Origin: Seohaeicola zhoushanensis
GTDB lineage: Bacteria; Pseudomonadota; Alphaproteobacteria; Rhodobacterales; Rhodobacteraceae
Assembly (NCBI RefSeq): GCF_014656415.1
Contig: NZ_BNCJ01000001.1
Location: 124,001-188,000, forward strand
Direction of reading: 5' to 3'
Length of the DNA: 64,000 nt
The translations under genes and the position numbers were made by a program. This document shows positions 27,269 through 34,427 of the stretch, piece by piece. The notes beneath the pieces are model-generated. The model did not search any database. It was not told the origin of the DNA and was given only the letters and a program-made list of their open reading frames with translations. Position 1 is the first letter of the stretch, and each line of letters starts with the position of its first letter.

Positions 27269-27913
27269 TCAGTTGGCCAGCATCCGCAGCCCCTGCGTGA
27301 CGTCCGACCGCACCGCCAGCCGCAGCCCCGGCTCGTCCCCCGCCTTCAACGCCGCGATGATGAGCTTGTGGTAATGCGGCGGATCGGTGCGGCGCAGCTT
27401 GCTGTAGAGCTGCCGCATCGTCGGCCCCAGCTGCAGCCAGACCGTCTCGGTCATCGCCAGCATCGCCGGTGCCTGCGCGCGCAGGTAGAGCGTGCGGTGA
27501 AACTCCAGGTTGGTGCGGATATAGCCCACCGCATCTCGCGTCAGGATCACCTCGCTGATCGTCGCATTGATGGTCTGCAGCCTGTCGATCAGCGCGTTAT
27601 AGGCGCGCGGCAGCGCCCGGCTCGCCAGTTCCACCTCGATCAGCGCCCTGAGGCTCGCCAGTTCCTCGATCCGCTCGTTCGACAGTTCCGGCGTCGAGAC
27701 CCGCCCGGACGAGGACAGCGACAAGGCCCCCTCGGCCACCAGCCGTCGCACCGCCTCGCGCGCGGGGGTCATCGAGACGCCATAGTCCTTGCCGATCCCG
27801 CGCAGGGTCAGCGACTGGCCCGGCGCGATCTCGCCATGCATGATGCGGGTTCTGAGCGCGCGGTAGACGCGGTCATGGGCGGCAGGCAGAAGATCGGCGG
27901 AACGGGGCAGCAT
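27269..27913 (-). CDS. GntR family regulator with FCD domain
   Basis: The ATG at 27913 gives 214 residues; a GTG at 27931 or TTG at 27949 are other possible starts, and none has a strong ribosome binding site. The winged helix (HDRVYRALRTRIMHGEIAPGQSLTLRGIGKDYGVSMTPAREAVRRLVAEG) is followed by an all-helical FCD ligand domain (SNERIEELASLRALIEVELA and FHRTLYLRAQAPAMLAM). It leads an operon with the permease at 26063. Such regulators often sense organic acids. Confidence 0.9.
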   Translation of the reverse strand: MLPRSADLLPAAHDRVYRALRTRIMHGEIAPGQSLTLRGIGKDYGVSMTPAREAVRRLVAEGALSLSSSGRVSTPELSNERIEELASLRALIEVELASRALPRAYNALIDRLQTINATISEVILTRDAVGYIRTNLEFHRTLYLRAQAPAMLAMTETVWLQLGPTMRQLYSKLRRTDPPHYHKLIIAALKAGDEPGLRLAVRSDVTQGLRMLAN

Positions 27914-27922
27914 GGCCGCATC

Positions 27923-27932
27923 TGTGATCACA
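27923..27932. promoter_or_regulatory. Palindrome TGTGATCACA near the GntR start
   Basis: This ten-base perfect palindrome lies 9 bases upstream of the GntR ATG. It could be an autoregulatory operator. It is short and so may be chance. Confidence 0.3.
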
Positions 27933-27955
27933 AAGCCCGCGCCTGTCAATCGGTG

Positions 27956-29812
27956 CTATTCCGGCAGACCCGCACGGCGCAGCGCTTCGGTCAGCCGGTC
28001 CGACACCTCGCGGTCCCGGAAGGGCGCGATGAACTCCAGCGCGCGCAGGGTCAGCTCGGGTTGCAAGACCATCACCTCCTGCACCTCCCATTCCGCATCC
28101 GCCAGGCGCCCCGTCTCGGCATAGGCGGCCGCCACGAAGAGATGCTGGCGCAGCGCCGCCGGGTTGCGCCGCAGCGCCTCGAGGTTCAGTTCCAGCGACT
28201 TGTCGTAATGGCCCAGGCTGAACTGCACCTCCGCCATCGCGTTGAGATAGGGGAACGGCGGTCGCGGGTTCAGTTTCAGCGCATAGTCGAACCCCGCCTG
28301 CGCCTTCTCGGGATCGCCGGCATAGTTCCAGTTCCAGGCCTGCATCGCATAGGCATCGGCATAGTTCGGGTCCAGCTCGATCGCCCGCTCGAAGGCTGCA
28401 TCCGCCGCGTCGAACTCGCGCCGGAACATGTGCACGATACCCAGCGCGCCATGAATGGCAGGCAGGTCCGGATCGTCCTGCACCGCCTCCTGCGCCAGCC
28501 GATAGGCGATATCGAGCGAATCCTCGTTGGCCCGGATCGTGACGCCGTTGCGGTTGGTATAACTCGTCGCCAGGATCGCCCGGGCAAGCGCAAACTTCGG
28601 GTCCACCTCCAGCGCCCGCCGCAGGTAGACCTGCGACAGAAGGCGCGAGTCCTCGTTGAACCGCCAGATCTCTTCCCAGGCGCGAAGGTAGAGGTCATAG
28701 GCCTCCAGACTGTTGGTATAGCGCTTGGACAGCCGGCGGCGCTCCTCGTTGGTCAGCTCCAGGTGCAAGGCGTCGATGATCCCCGCCGCCACCTCGTCCT
28801 GCAAAGCGAAGAGATCCTCGAAGGGCCGGTCCATCTTGCCGGCCCAGACCTGGTAGCCGGTGCCGGTATCCGTCAGGCTGGCGTTGATCCGCACTGTGCC
28901 GCCCAGCTTCTGCACGCTGCCGTCGACGACATAGCGCACCCCCAGCTCGCGCCCGATGGTCGGCGCGTCGGCCTGGTGGTCGCGGAAGCTGAAACTGGTG
29001 TTCCGCGCGATCACCAGCAGCCCCGAGACCTTCGAGAGATCGGTGATCAGGTTCTGCGCGATGCCATCGCTGAAATAGGCCTGTTCCGGGTCCTGCGAGA
29101 GGTTCTCGAAGGGCAGCACCGCCACCGAGGGCTTGCTGTCGGCGGCGACCAGCCGCGCCTGCAGGTCCATCGTCGTGGTGCCCCCTGCCCGATCGCGCCA
29201 GGTCAGCGCCCCGACCAGCGAGACCGCCAGCGCCAGCACGAAGCCGGCCAGCATCCCGTTGCGCCGCGTGGCGATCCGGAGCCGCCGCCGGCCCGCACCC
29301 GCCGGACGCAGCTGAAACACCCGCACGGGTTCGGGGATGTTCTTGACGCTGTGCAGGCCCGTATCCGCGAAGCCAAAGGCGCTCTGGCCCTTCACCTGCT
29401 CGTAGGCGGTCTTGGACAGCGCCACGCCCCCCGGCTCGGCCAGCCCTTCGAGCCGCGCGGCCACGTTCACCCCATCGCCGAAGATGTCGTCGCCCTCGAC
29501 GATCACCTCGCCCAGGTTGATCCCGATCCGCAGCCGCATCGGCGGCGTGCCCGCATCCCGCTCCATCGCCTGCTGGATCGCCCGCGCGCATTCCACGGCC
29601 GACGTGACACTGGCGAACTCGGCCAGCACTCCGTCACCCATCAGCTTGACGATGCGCCCTTCGTGCTGCGCCACGAAGGGCGCGACGATGCCGCGTTGAA
29701 GCTCCAGCACCCTCGCAAGGGTGCCGCGTTCGTCGCCCGCCATCATCCGGCTGAACGCCACCACGTCCAGAACCATGATGGCGGCAAGCCGTCTGCGTTG
29801 ACTGTCGTCCAT
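27956..29812 (-). CDS. Class III adenylate cyclase with transmembrane, TolB-like and TPR regions
   Basis: The 618 residues open with a cyclase catalytic domain: metal Asp in LDVVAFSRMM, KLMGDGVLAEF with adenine-specifying Lys and second metal Asp, and IFGDGVNVAARLE with the purine-binding Asp and the transition-state Asn and Arg. One transmembrane helix lies near residues 188-206, then a TolB/FlgO-like region (VAVLPFENLSQDPEQAYFSDGIAQNLITDLSKV) and TPR repeats to the end. The residues point to ATP rather than GTP. The topology puts the cyclase inside and TolB-TPR in the periplasm. It has no operon partner. Confidence 0.92.
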   Translation of the reverse strand: MDDSQRRRLAAIMVLDVVAFSRMMAGDERGTLARVLELQRGIVAPFVAQHEGRIVKLMGDGVLAEFASVTSAVECARAIQQAMERDAGTPPMRLRIGINLGEVIVEGDDIFGDGVNVAARLEGLAEPGGVALSKTAYEQVKGQSAFGFADTGLHSVKNIPEPVRVFQLRPAGAGRRRLRIATRRNGMLAGFVLALAVSLVGALTWRDRAGGTTTMDLQARLVAADSKPSVAVLPFENLSQDPEQAYFSDGIAQNLITDLSKVSGLLVIARNTSFSFRDHQADAPTIGRELGVRYVVDGSVQKLGGTVRINASLTDTGTGYQVWAGKMDRPFEDLFALQDEVAAGIIDALHLELTNEERRRLSKRYTNSLEAYDLYLRAWEEIWRFNEDSRLLSQVYLRRALEVDPKFALARAILATSYTNRNGVTIRANEDSLDIAYRLAQEAVQDDPDLPAIHGALGIVHMFRREFDAADAAFERAIELDPNYADAYAMQAWNWNYAGDPEKAQAGFDYALKLNPRPPFPYLNAMAEVQFSLGHYDKSLELNLEALRRNPAALRQHLFVAAAYAETGRLADAEWEVQEVMVLQPELTLRALEFIAPFRDREVSDRLTEALRRAGLPE

Positions 29813-29877
29813 CGCGCCCGCCCGGTTGCCGCCGGACGATCATAGTCCCATTGGCCGCCCCGACAAAGCGCGCTTGT

Positions 29878-30561
29878 TCAGAACTGGAAGCGGTGCAGCG
29901 CGTTGCCCTCGGTCTTGAGCCAGCCCCGCGCCGCCGCATAGGGCCGCCCGTAAAGCCGCTCGACCAGCGCCCAGAAGGCCGGCGAATGGTTCATCTCGGC
30001 CAGATGCGCCACCTCATGGGCGGCGACATAGTCCAGCACCTCGGGCGGCGCCATCGCCAGCCGCCAGGAATACATCAGCGACCCGTCCGAGGTGCAGCTG
30101 CCCCAGCGCGAGCGCGTATCGCGCAGCGTGATCCGCCGGTATTGCCGCCCAAGCGCCGCCGCATAGCCGTCCGAGGCCGCCGCCAGCCGGTCGCGCGCCA
30201 GCGTCTTGAGCCAGGCCGCCAGCCGCGGCCCCTCGGCCCCCGCCGGCACACCGATCTCGCCCGCGCCCAGCAGCACCCGACGCCCCGGCACCGCAACCAC
30301 CCGGCGCGGCACGCCCTCGACCGGCAGCAGTACCCCCTCGGTCACCGTCTCCAGCCCCGGCCGCTGGCTCAGGTGGCCACGGATCCAGCCCTCCTTCTCG
30401 CGCGCAAAGGCAAGGGCACTGGCCTCGGACACGCCCTTCGGCAATGTCAGCGTCACCCGCCCGTCCAGCCGCGAGATGCGCAGCGTGATCCGCCGCGCAC
30501 GGGTCGAACGGCGCAGCAGCAAAGGCACCGGAGGCCTCCCCGGCAGCAGATGTTCGCCCAT
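29878..30561 (-). CDS. YgjP/DUF45-type M48 metallopeptidase
   Basis: The ATG at 30561 follows GAGGGGT and gives 227 residues. The zinc motif YVAAHEVAHLAEMNHSPAFWALVERLYG is intact, with DTRSRWGSCTSDGSLMYSWRLAMAPPEVLDYV before it, as in SprT-like YgjP proteins. The N-terminal half is beta-rich (RITLRISRLDGRVTLTLPKG). The substrate is unknown; some relatives act on proteins linked to nucleic acids. It is divergent from the TIGR02300 gene. Confidence 0.92.
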   Translation of the reverse strand: MGEHLLPGRPPVPLLLRRSTRARRITLRISRLDGRVTLTLPKGVSEASALAFAREKEGWIRGHLSQRPGLETVTEGVLLPVEGVPRRVVAVPGRRVLLGAGEIGVPAGAEGPRLAAWLKTLARDRLAAASDGYAAALGRQYRRITLRDTRSRWGSCTSDGSLMYSWRLAMAPPEVLDYVAAHEVAHLAEMNHSPAFWALVERLYGRPYAAARGWLKTEGNALHRFQF

Positions 30562-30656
30562 GCACCCCTCTTGCCAAAGGCTTTGACAGTTCCCACGTCC
30601 TGTGGCACGTGACCTGAATCGTCGCACCGACTCAAGCCATAATCGAGGGGATAACC

Positions 30657-30977
30657 ATGCCCAAGGAAGAATGGGGTACGAAACGGCTTTGCCCGACGAC
30701 GGGCAAGCGTTTCTACGACCTCAACAAATCGCCGATCGTCAGCCCCTACACGGGCGAGGTGGTCGAGCTCGACCTCAGCAAGGCGCGCATGATCGCCGCC
30801 GACAACGAAGACGCCGCTTCGCTCAAGTCCAAGCGCGCAGACATGGACGATGATGTCGTCCTCGACGATGACGATGATGTCGAAGTCGATCTGGGCGATG
30901 AACTGCTCGAGGAAGAAGATGACGACGACGTCTCGCTCGACGATCTGCACGGCGTGGCCGGCAACGACGACGAGTGA
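30657..30977 (+). CDS. TIGR02300 family (FYDLN acid) protein
   Basis: The 106-residue protein starts MPKEEWGTKRLCPTTGKRFYDLNKSPIVSPYTGEVVELD, the hallmark of this alphaproteobacterial family, and ends in a strongly acidic stretch of Asp and Glu (residues about 62-95). The role is unknown; the CPTTGKRFYDLN segment resembles a degenerate zinc ribbon with one Cys. It stands next to tRNA-Ala and is divergent from the M48 peptidase. Confidence 0.93.
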   Translation: MPKEEWGTKRLCPTTGKRFYDLNKSPIVSPYTGEVVELDLSKARMIAADNEDAASLKSKRADMDDDVVLDDDDDVEVDLGDELLEEEDDDDVSLDDLHGVAGNDDE

Positions 30978-31008
30978 AATAATTCCTCACCGGGCCGGAT
31001 TTTTTCGC

Positions 31009-31037
31009 TTGATCCCGCCCGGTGATGCGCCTAGACA
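31009..31037 (+). promoter_or_regulatory. Predicted promoter of tRNA-Ala
   Basis: TTGATC and TAGACA are separated by 17 bases; the start would be about six bases before the tRNA, as for the tRNA-Pro promoter. Confidence 0.5.
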
Positions 31038-31049
31038 GCGGCGCACTAC

Positions 31050-31125
<76 letters not shown>

Positions 31126-31395
31126 AATTCCCGTAAAACGATGAAACTCAGTGGGTTGGCAGCAGATTGCCGGCAGCTTGAGGGTATTTGACCGGCGCGG
31201 TGCCGCAAGGTTCGGCCAATGGCCATCTGCCATTCGGTCCCGGCACCTGCGTCGCGACTTCTGCCCGCCGATCCACGCCTCCCCGGAAAGCCGATTCGCC
31301 GGCCCCTGTGAAGGCCACGCGAGAATCGCCAGGGCCACCGAGGCCCCGGCACATTCCTTTTCAGGCCGTCAGAATCGCGCGGCCAGGTCGCCGGC

Positions 31396-32385
31396 TCAGC
31401 CGCCCGCCACCTCGAGGACGATCTTGCCGATATGCGCGCCGCCCTCCATCCGGGCATGGGCCGCAGACGCATCGGCCAGCGCAAAAGTGCTGTCCATCAC
31501 CGGCGCAATGCGCCCGGCGTCGAGCAGCGGCCAGGCATGGGCCAGCAGGTCCTCGGCGATCCGCGCCTTGGCCAGGACGCTCTGCGGGCGCAGGGTGCTG
31601 CCGGTGATGGTCAGCCGACGCACCATCATCGGCGCGAAGTTGATCTTGGCAACCGGCCCCTGCAGGAAGGCGATCTGCACCAGGCGGCCATCCTCGGCCA
31701 GCGACTTGAGGTTCTTCTCGATATACTCGCCGCCCACCATATCGAGGATCAGGTCCGCGCCGCCCTCGGCCTGCATCAGCTTGACGAAATCGGCGGTCTT
31801 GTAATTGATCGCCATCTCGGCGCCGAGATCGGTGCAGGCCTTGCACTTCTCCTCACTGCCGGCGGTGGCGAAGACCCGCGCGCCGAAGGCATGGGCCAGC
31901 TGGATCGCCGTCGTGCCGATCCCGGACGAGCCGCCGTGCACGAGGAACCGCTCTCCGGCCTGCAGGCGGCCGCGGGTAAAGACGTTGGACCAGACGGTGA
32001 AATAGGTCTCGGGCAGGCAGGCGGCCTCGCGCAGGCTCAGGCCCTTCGGCACCGGCAGGCAATGCGCGGCGGGGGTCGCGACATATTCGGCATAGCCGCC
32101 GCCGGGGAGCAGCGCGCAGACCATGTCGCCCACCTTCAGCGTATCGACACCATAGCCCAGCGCCACCACCTCACCCGAGCATTCCAGCCCCGGCAGGTCG
32201 CTGGCATCGGGCGGCGGCGCGTAGGAACCGGCGCGTTGCAGCGCATCCGGGCGGTTTACCCCGGCCCAGGCGACACGGATCACCACCTGGCCATGCCCCG
32301 GCTGCGGCACCGGCCGCGTGGTGACTTTCAGCACTTCCGGCCCACCCGGCTGGCTGATCTCCACGGCGCGCATCGTATCGCTCAT
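31396..32385 (-). CDS. NAD(P)H-quinone oxidoreductase (zeta-crystallin/QOR family)
   Basis: The ATG at 32385 follows GGGGGAAAGC and gives 329 residues. It is a medium-chain dehydrogenase without the structural zinc cysteines: N-terminal GroES-like domain (MRAVEISQPGGPEVLKVTTRPVPQPGHGQVVIRV) and a Rossmann domain (FLVHGGSSGIGTTAIQLAHAFGARVFATAGS). This is the PIG3/QOR type that reduces quinones with NADPH. It lies downstream of COQ9, which works on ubiquinone, separated by tandem palindromes. Confidence 0.92.
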   Translation of the reverse strand: MSDTMRAVEISQPGGPEVLKVTTRPVPQPGHGQVVIRVAWAGVNRPDALQRAGSYAPPPDASDLPGLECSGEVVALGYGVDTLKVGDMVCALLPGGGYAEYVATPAAHCLPVPKGLSLREAACLPETYFTVWSNVFTRGRLQAGERFLVHGGSSGIGTTAIQLAHAFGARVFATAGSEEKCKACTDLGAEMAINYKTADFVKLMQAEGGADLILDMVGGEYIEKNLKSLAEDGRLVQIAFLQGPVAKINFAPMMVRRLTITGSTLRPQSVLAKARIAEDLLAHAWPLLDAGRIAPVMDSTFALADASAAHARMEGGAHIGKIVLEVAGG

Positions 32386-32464
32386 CTGCTTTCCCCCTTG
32401 GCTGCGTGGCGGCACTCTGGCCGATCGACCGGACATGTGCAATGTGCCCCGCCACCGGGCGGAA

Positions 32465-32511
32465 CCGGAATTCGTCACGAATTCCGGACCGAAATCCGTG
32501 ACGGATTTCGG
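32465..32511. repeat. Two tandem 23-base perfect palindromes
   Basis: Each unit has 11-base arms around one central base. The left arm of the first (32465-32487) is CCGGAATTCGT, that of the second (32489-32511) is CCGAAATCCGT. One base separates them. The pair lies 4 bases beyond the COQ9 stop and about 80 bases before the QOR start. No T-tract follows on either strand. Confidence 0.85.
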
Positions 32512-32515
32512 CGCC

Positions 32516-33211
32516 TCAGCCCCGCGGCGCGCTGCGGCCGGGATAGCCGGCGGTGCGGTCCGCCGCCGGCGGGCGGATCTGTCCCAGCACCCAGTTCGGC
32601 AGCGCCAGCATCGGCTTCAGCAACGGATTGGCATTGGCCGAGGCCTTGAGCTTCTCGATCCGCATCACGTCCTCGATCCGCCGGTCGAGGAAATCCCAGG
32701 TCGCCACGCTGCCCTCGCTGGTATCACCCAGCCAGTAGAGCAGCGTCGAGGAATAGACCCCCGCCAGCGTCGCACGCTTGGTGTACCAGTTGTAATCCTG
32801 CGAACTGTCGCCCAGCGCGGTCCAGATCGCATCGACCGTCTGCCAGATCGCCCGCGCGCCTTCGGCCGCGTGCTGCGGCAGCGCGAAGAGCGTCACCGCG
32901 CGGCGCACCACCTCGCGGTCGCCGGCCGCCTCGATCCGCCAGCGCACCGCCGCCGCGACCCGGTCGCGGAACCGCATGGCCGCCAGGTCCTCGGCCGCGA
33001 TCCGGTCGAGCATCGCCCGGTCGCCGCGCGCATGCGCCGCCAGCGCCAGATCCAGCGCGCCGCGTGGGCAGACCGCCCGCGCCAGCGCGGGGTCGGTGCC
33101 AGAATCGGCCACGGCGGCGGCGAAAGTCGCCTCGCTCCAGCCGTCGAAGGGCACGTGGGGAAGCGCGGCCCCCAGCAGGGCCTCGCGGATGTCGTCATAT
33201 GTCGCGGTCAT
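32516..33211 (-). CDS. COQ9 family protein (ubiquinone biosynthesis)
   Basis: The 231 residues fit COQ9: an N-terminal TetR-like helical part (IREALLGAALPHVPFDGWSEATFAAAV) and the C-terminal lipid-binding COQ9 domain (DAIWTALGDSSQDYNWYTKRATLAGVYSSTLLYWLGD). COQ9 presents lipid intermediates to COQ7 for ubiquinone hydroxylation at the membrane. It is divergent from rpsU, an arrangement common in Rhodobacterales. Confidence 0.94.
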   Translation of the reverse strand: MTATYDDIREALLGAALPHVPFDGWSEATFAAAVADSGTDPALARAVCPRGALDLALAAHARGDRAMLDRIAAEDLAAMRFRDRVAAAVRWRIEAAGDREVVRRAVTLFALPQHAAEGARAIWQTVDAIWTALGDSSQDYNWYTKRATLAGVYSSTLLYWLGDTSEGSVATWDFLDRRIEDVMRIEKLKASANANPLLKPMLALPNWVLGQIRPPAADRTAGYPGRSAPRG

Positions 33212-33244
33212 GGAACAGCCTCCGGTGAGGACCGAATGCGGCGC

Positions 33245-33273
33245 TGGACAAGCAGCCCCTGCCTTGCTATAGG
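33245..33273 (+). promoter_or_regulatory. Predicted sigma-70 promoter of rpsU
   Basis: TGGACA and TATAGG are separated by 17 bases. The start near 33280 gives a leader of about 46 bases that ends in the hairpin at 33312-33325. Confidence 0.6.
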
Positions 33274-33311
33274 ACCACGTCCTGCAAATCCTTGCAACTC
33301 AACTTAGAAAG

Positions 33312-33325
33312 GTGGTGAAAACCAC
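33312..33325 (+). promoter_or_regulatory. GNRA hairpin covering the rpsU ribosome binding site
   Basis: GTGGT, GAAA, ACCAC folds into a five-pair stem with a GAAA tetraloop. It ends on the base before the rpsU ATG and takes in the 3' part of the AAAGGTGG ribosome binding site, so it could hold down translation until opened. Confidence 0.6.
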
Positions 33326-33532
33326 ATGCAGGTAAGTGTTCGCGACAATAACGTCGATCAGGCGCTCCGCGCCCTGAAGAAGAAGCTGCAGCGTGAGGGC
33401 GTCTTTCGCGAGATGAAACTCAAGCAGCATTTCGAGAAGCCTTCCGAAAAGAAGGCTCGCGAGAAGGCTGAAGCGATCCGCCGCGCCCGGAAACTGGCAC
33501 GGAAGAAAGCACAGCGCGAAGGGATGATGTAA
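33326..33532 (+). CDS. rpsU: 30S ribosomal protein S21
   Basis: The 68-residue basic protein begins [43 protein letters not shown], the S21 pattern, and ends in a Lys/Arg-rich tail. S21 helps the 30S subunit engage mRNA. It has its own promoter, a hairpin over its ribosome binding site, and a terminator. It is divergent from COQ9. Confidence 0.97.
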   Translation: MQVSVRDNNVDQALRALKKKLQREGVFREMKLKQHFEKPSEKKAREKAEAIRRARKLARKKAQREGMM

Positions 33533-33565
33533 GTCTCCCTGCGGCTTTGCCGAATGCTGTTGACG

Positions 33566-33594
33566 ACCCCCGTGGCAGCCGCCATCGGGGGTTT
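33566..33594 (+). terminator. Terminator after rpsU
   Basis: ACCCCCG pairs with CGGGGGT, with an inner TGGC/GCCA extension, and TTTG-TCGTTT follows. The T-tract is weak. The SpoIIAA-like gene converges 15 bases further on. Confidence 0.65.
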
Positions 33595-33608
33595 GTCGTT
33601 TCTGGGGG

Positions 33609-34331
33609 TCAGGCCGTGCCCAGCCAGGCCTTCGCCGCGTCAAAGCTGTCGGCCGGGAACCACCGCGCCTCCTTGCGCAGGATCCGCTTGCCCACCTCCT
33701 GCGCCATGCGCTGCCAGCCGGCATCGCCGACGATGGCCGCCTTCTCGACCAGCCCGACATGGTCGCGCACCAGCTTCAGGTGGTCACCTATCGCGCCCAG
33801 CCCCTGCCAGCCGTCGAACTCGCGCAGGTCGAGCAGCAGGCGGAACCCTTCGTTCCGGCGGACGAAGGCGTCGATGTCGCCGCCCTCCTCGGCATAGGCC
33901 TTGCTGTCGAGCTTGCCGATCAGCTTGAGATGCAGCACCCCGTTGCCGAGATCGGTCTGGTGGATGCTCCCGAGCGACTCTTCCAGCCAGCGCCGCGCCT
34001 CGTCTTCCTGGCCGGCGTCGAAGGTCATCACCGGGCAGGGCATCAGCACCGAAAAGGCGCGGATCGCATGGCGCAGGCCCTTGGCCGCGCCCACCACCGC
34101 CACGCGGTCGAAGCCGCGCCAGTGCTTCAGCCCCATGCGCGCGTCCTCGACCATCGCCCCGAAGGTATAGTCCGAAACCTTCGCGTCGAAGACCGCCAGC
34201 ATCCGCACATGTTCGCTGGTCGCAATCGCCTCGTCGAGCGCGGGCACCAGGATGTCCTTGTAGTCGGCGGCGGTGACAGGCGCGGAAATCCGCACCTCGA
34301 GCACGCTGTCGTTGCGCCGGATTTCGATCAT
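33609..34331 (-). CDS. Protein with two SpoIIAA-like (STAS superfamily) domains
   Basis: The 240 residues split into two similar halves. Each starts with a short beta pair (EIRRNDSVLEVRISAPVTAADYKDILVPALDEA; GVLHLKLIGKLDSKAYAEEGGDIDAF) and has an MLAVFDAK or RLLLDLREFDGW strand, followed by a helix with DRVAVVGAAKGLRHAI or EKAAIVGDAGWQRMAQ. This is the SpoIIAA-like fold of PF11964, normally a single domain. The function is unknown, possibly lipid or ligand binding. It converges on rpsU. Confidence 0.82.
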   Translation of the reverse strand: MIEIRRNDSVLEVRISAPVTAADYKDILVPALDEAIATSEHVRMLAVFDAKVSDYTFGAMVEDARMGLKHWRGFDRVAVVGAAKGLRHAIRAFSVLMPCPVMTFDAGQEDEARRWLEESLGSIHQTDLGNGVLHLKLIGKLDSKAYAEEGGDIDAFVRRNEGFRLLLDLREFDGWQGLGAIGDHLKLVRDHVGLVEKAAIVGDAGWQRMAQEVGKRILRKEARWFPADSFDAAKAWLGTA

Positions 34332-34427
34332 CTTCAGCCCTCCACAGAGTCTATGAAGGGCATATGGGGATCGCGCGCGCCCTTGCCGAGGCCCGCGCCC
34401 CGCATCGGCGGGCGATGGCCGATCCGC

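Noticed and set aside
25799-29845. 1348-codon open frame on the plus strand
   Set aside because: It lies antisense to the SBP, permease, GntR and cyclase genes, and its Arg/His/Gln-rich composition is the usual shadow of GC-rich coding DNA.
30988-31028. Possible terminator after the TIGR02300 gene (CACCGGGC ... GCCCGGTG)
   Set aside because: The arms match but are 20-odd bases apart with the T-run inside the loop, and the right arm lies in the tRNA-Ala promoter, so it is not a normal terminator.
31126-31395. Possible attachment-site scar or integrase remnant beside tRNA-Ala
   Set aside because: tRNA 3' ends often carry islands, but no repeat of the tRNA end, integrase motif or change in gene content was found; the 270 bases simply hold no supported gene.
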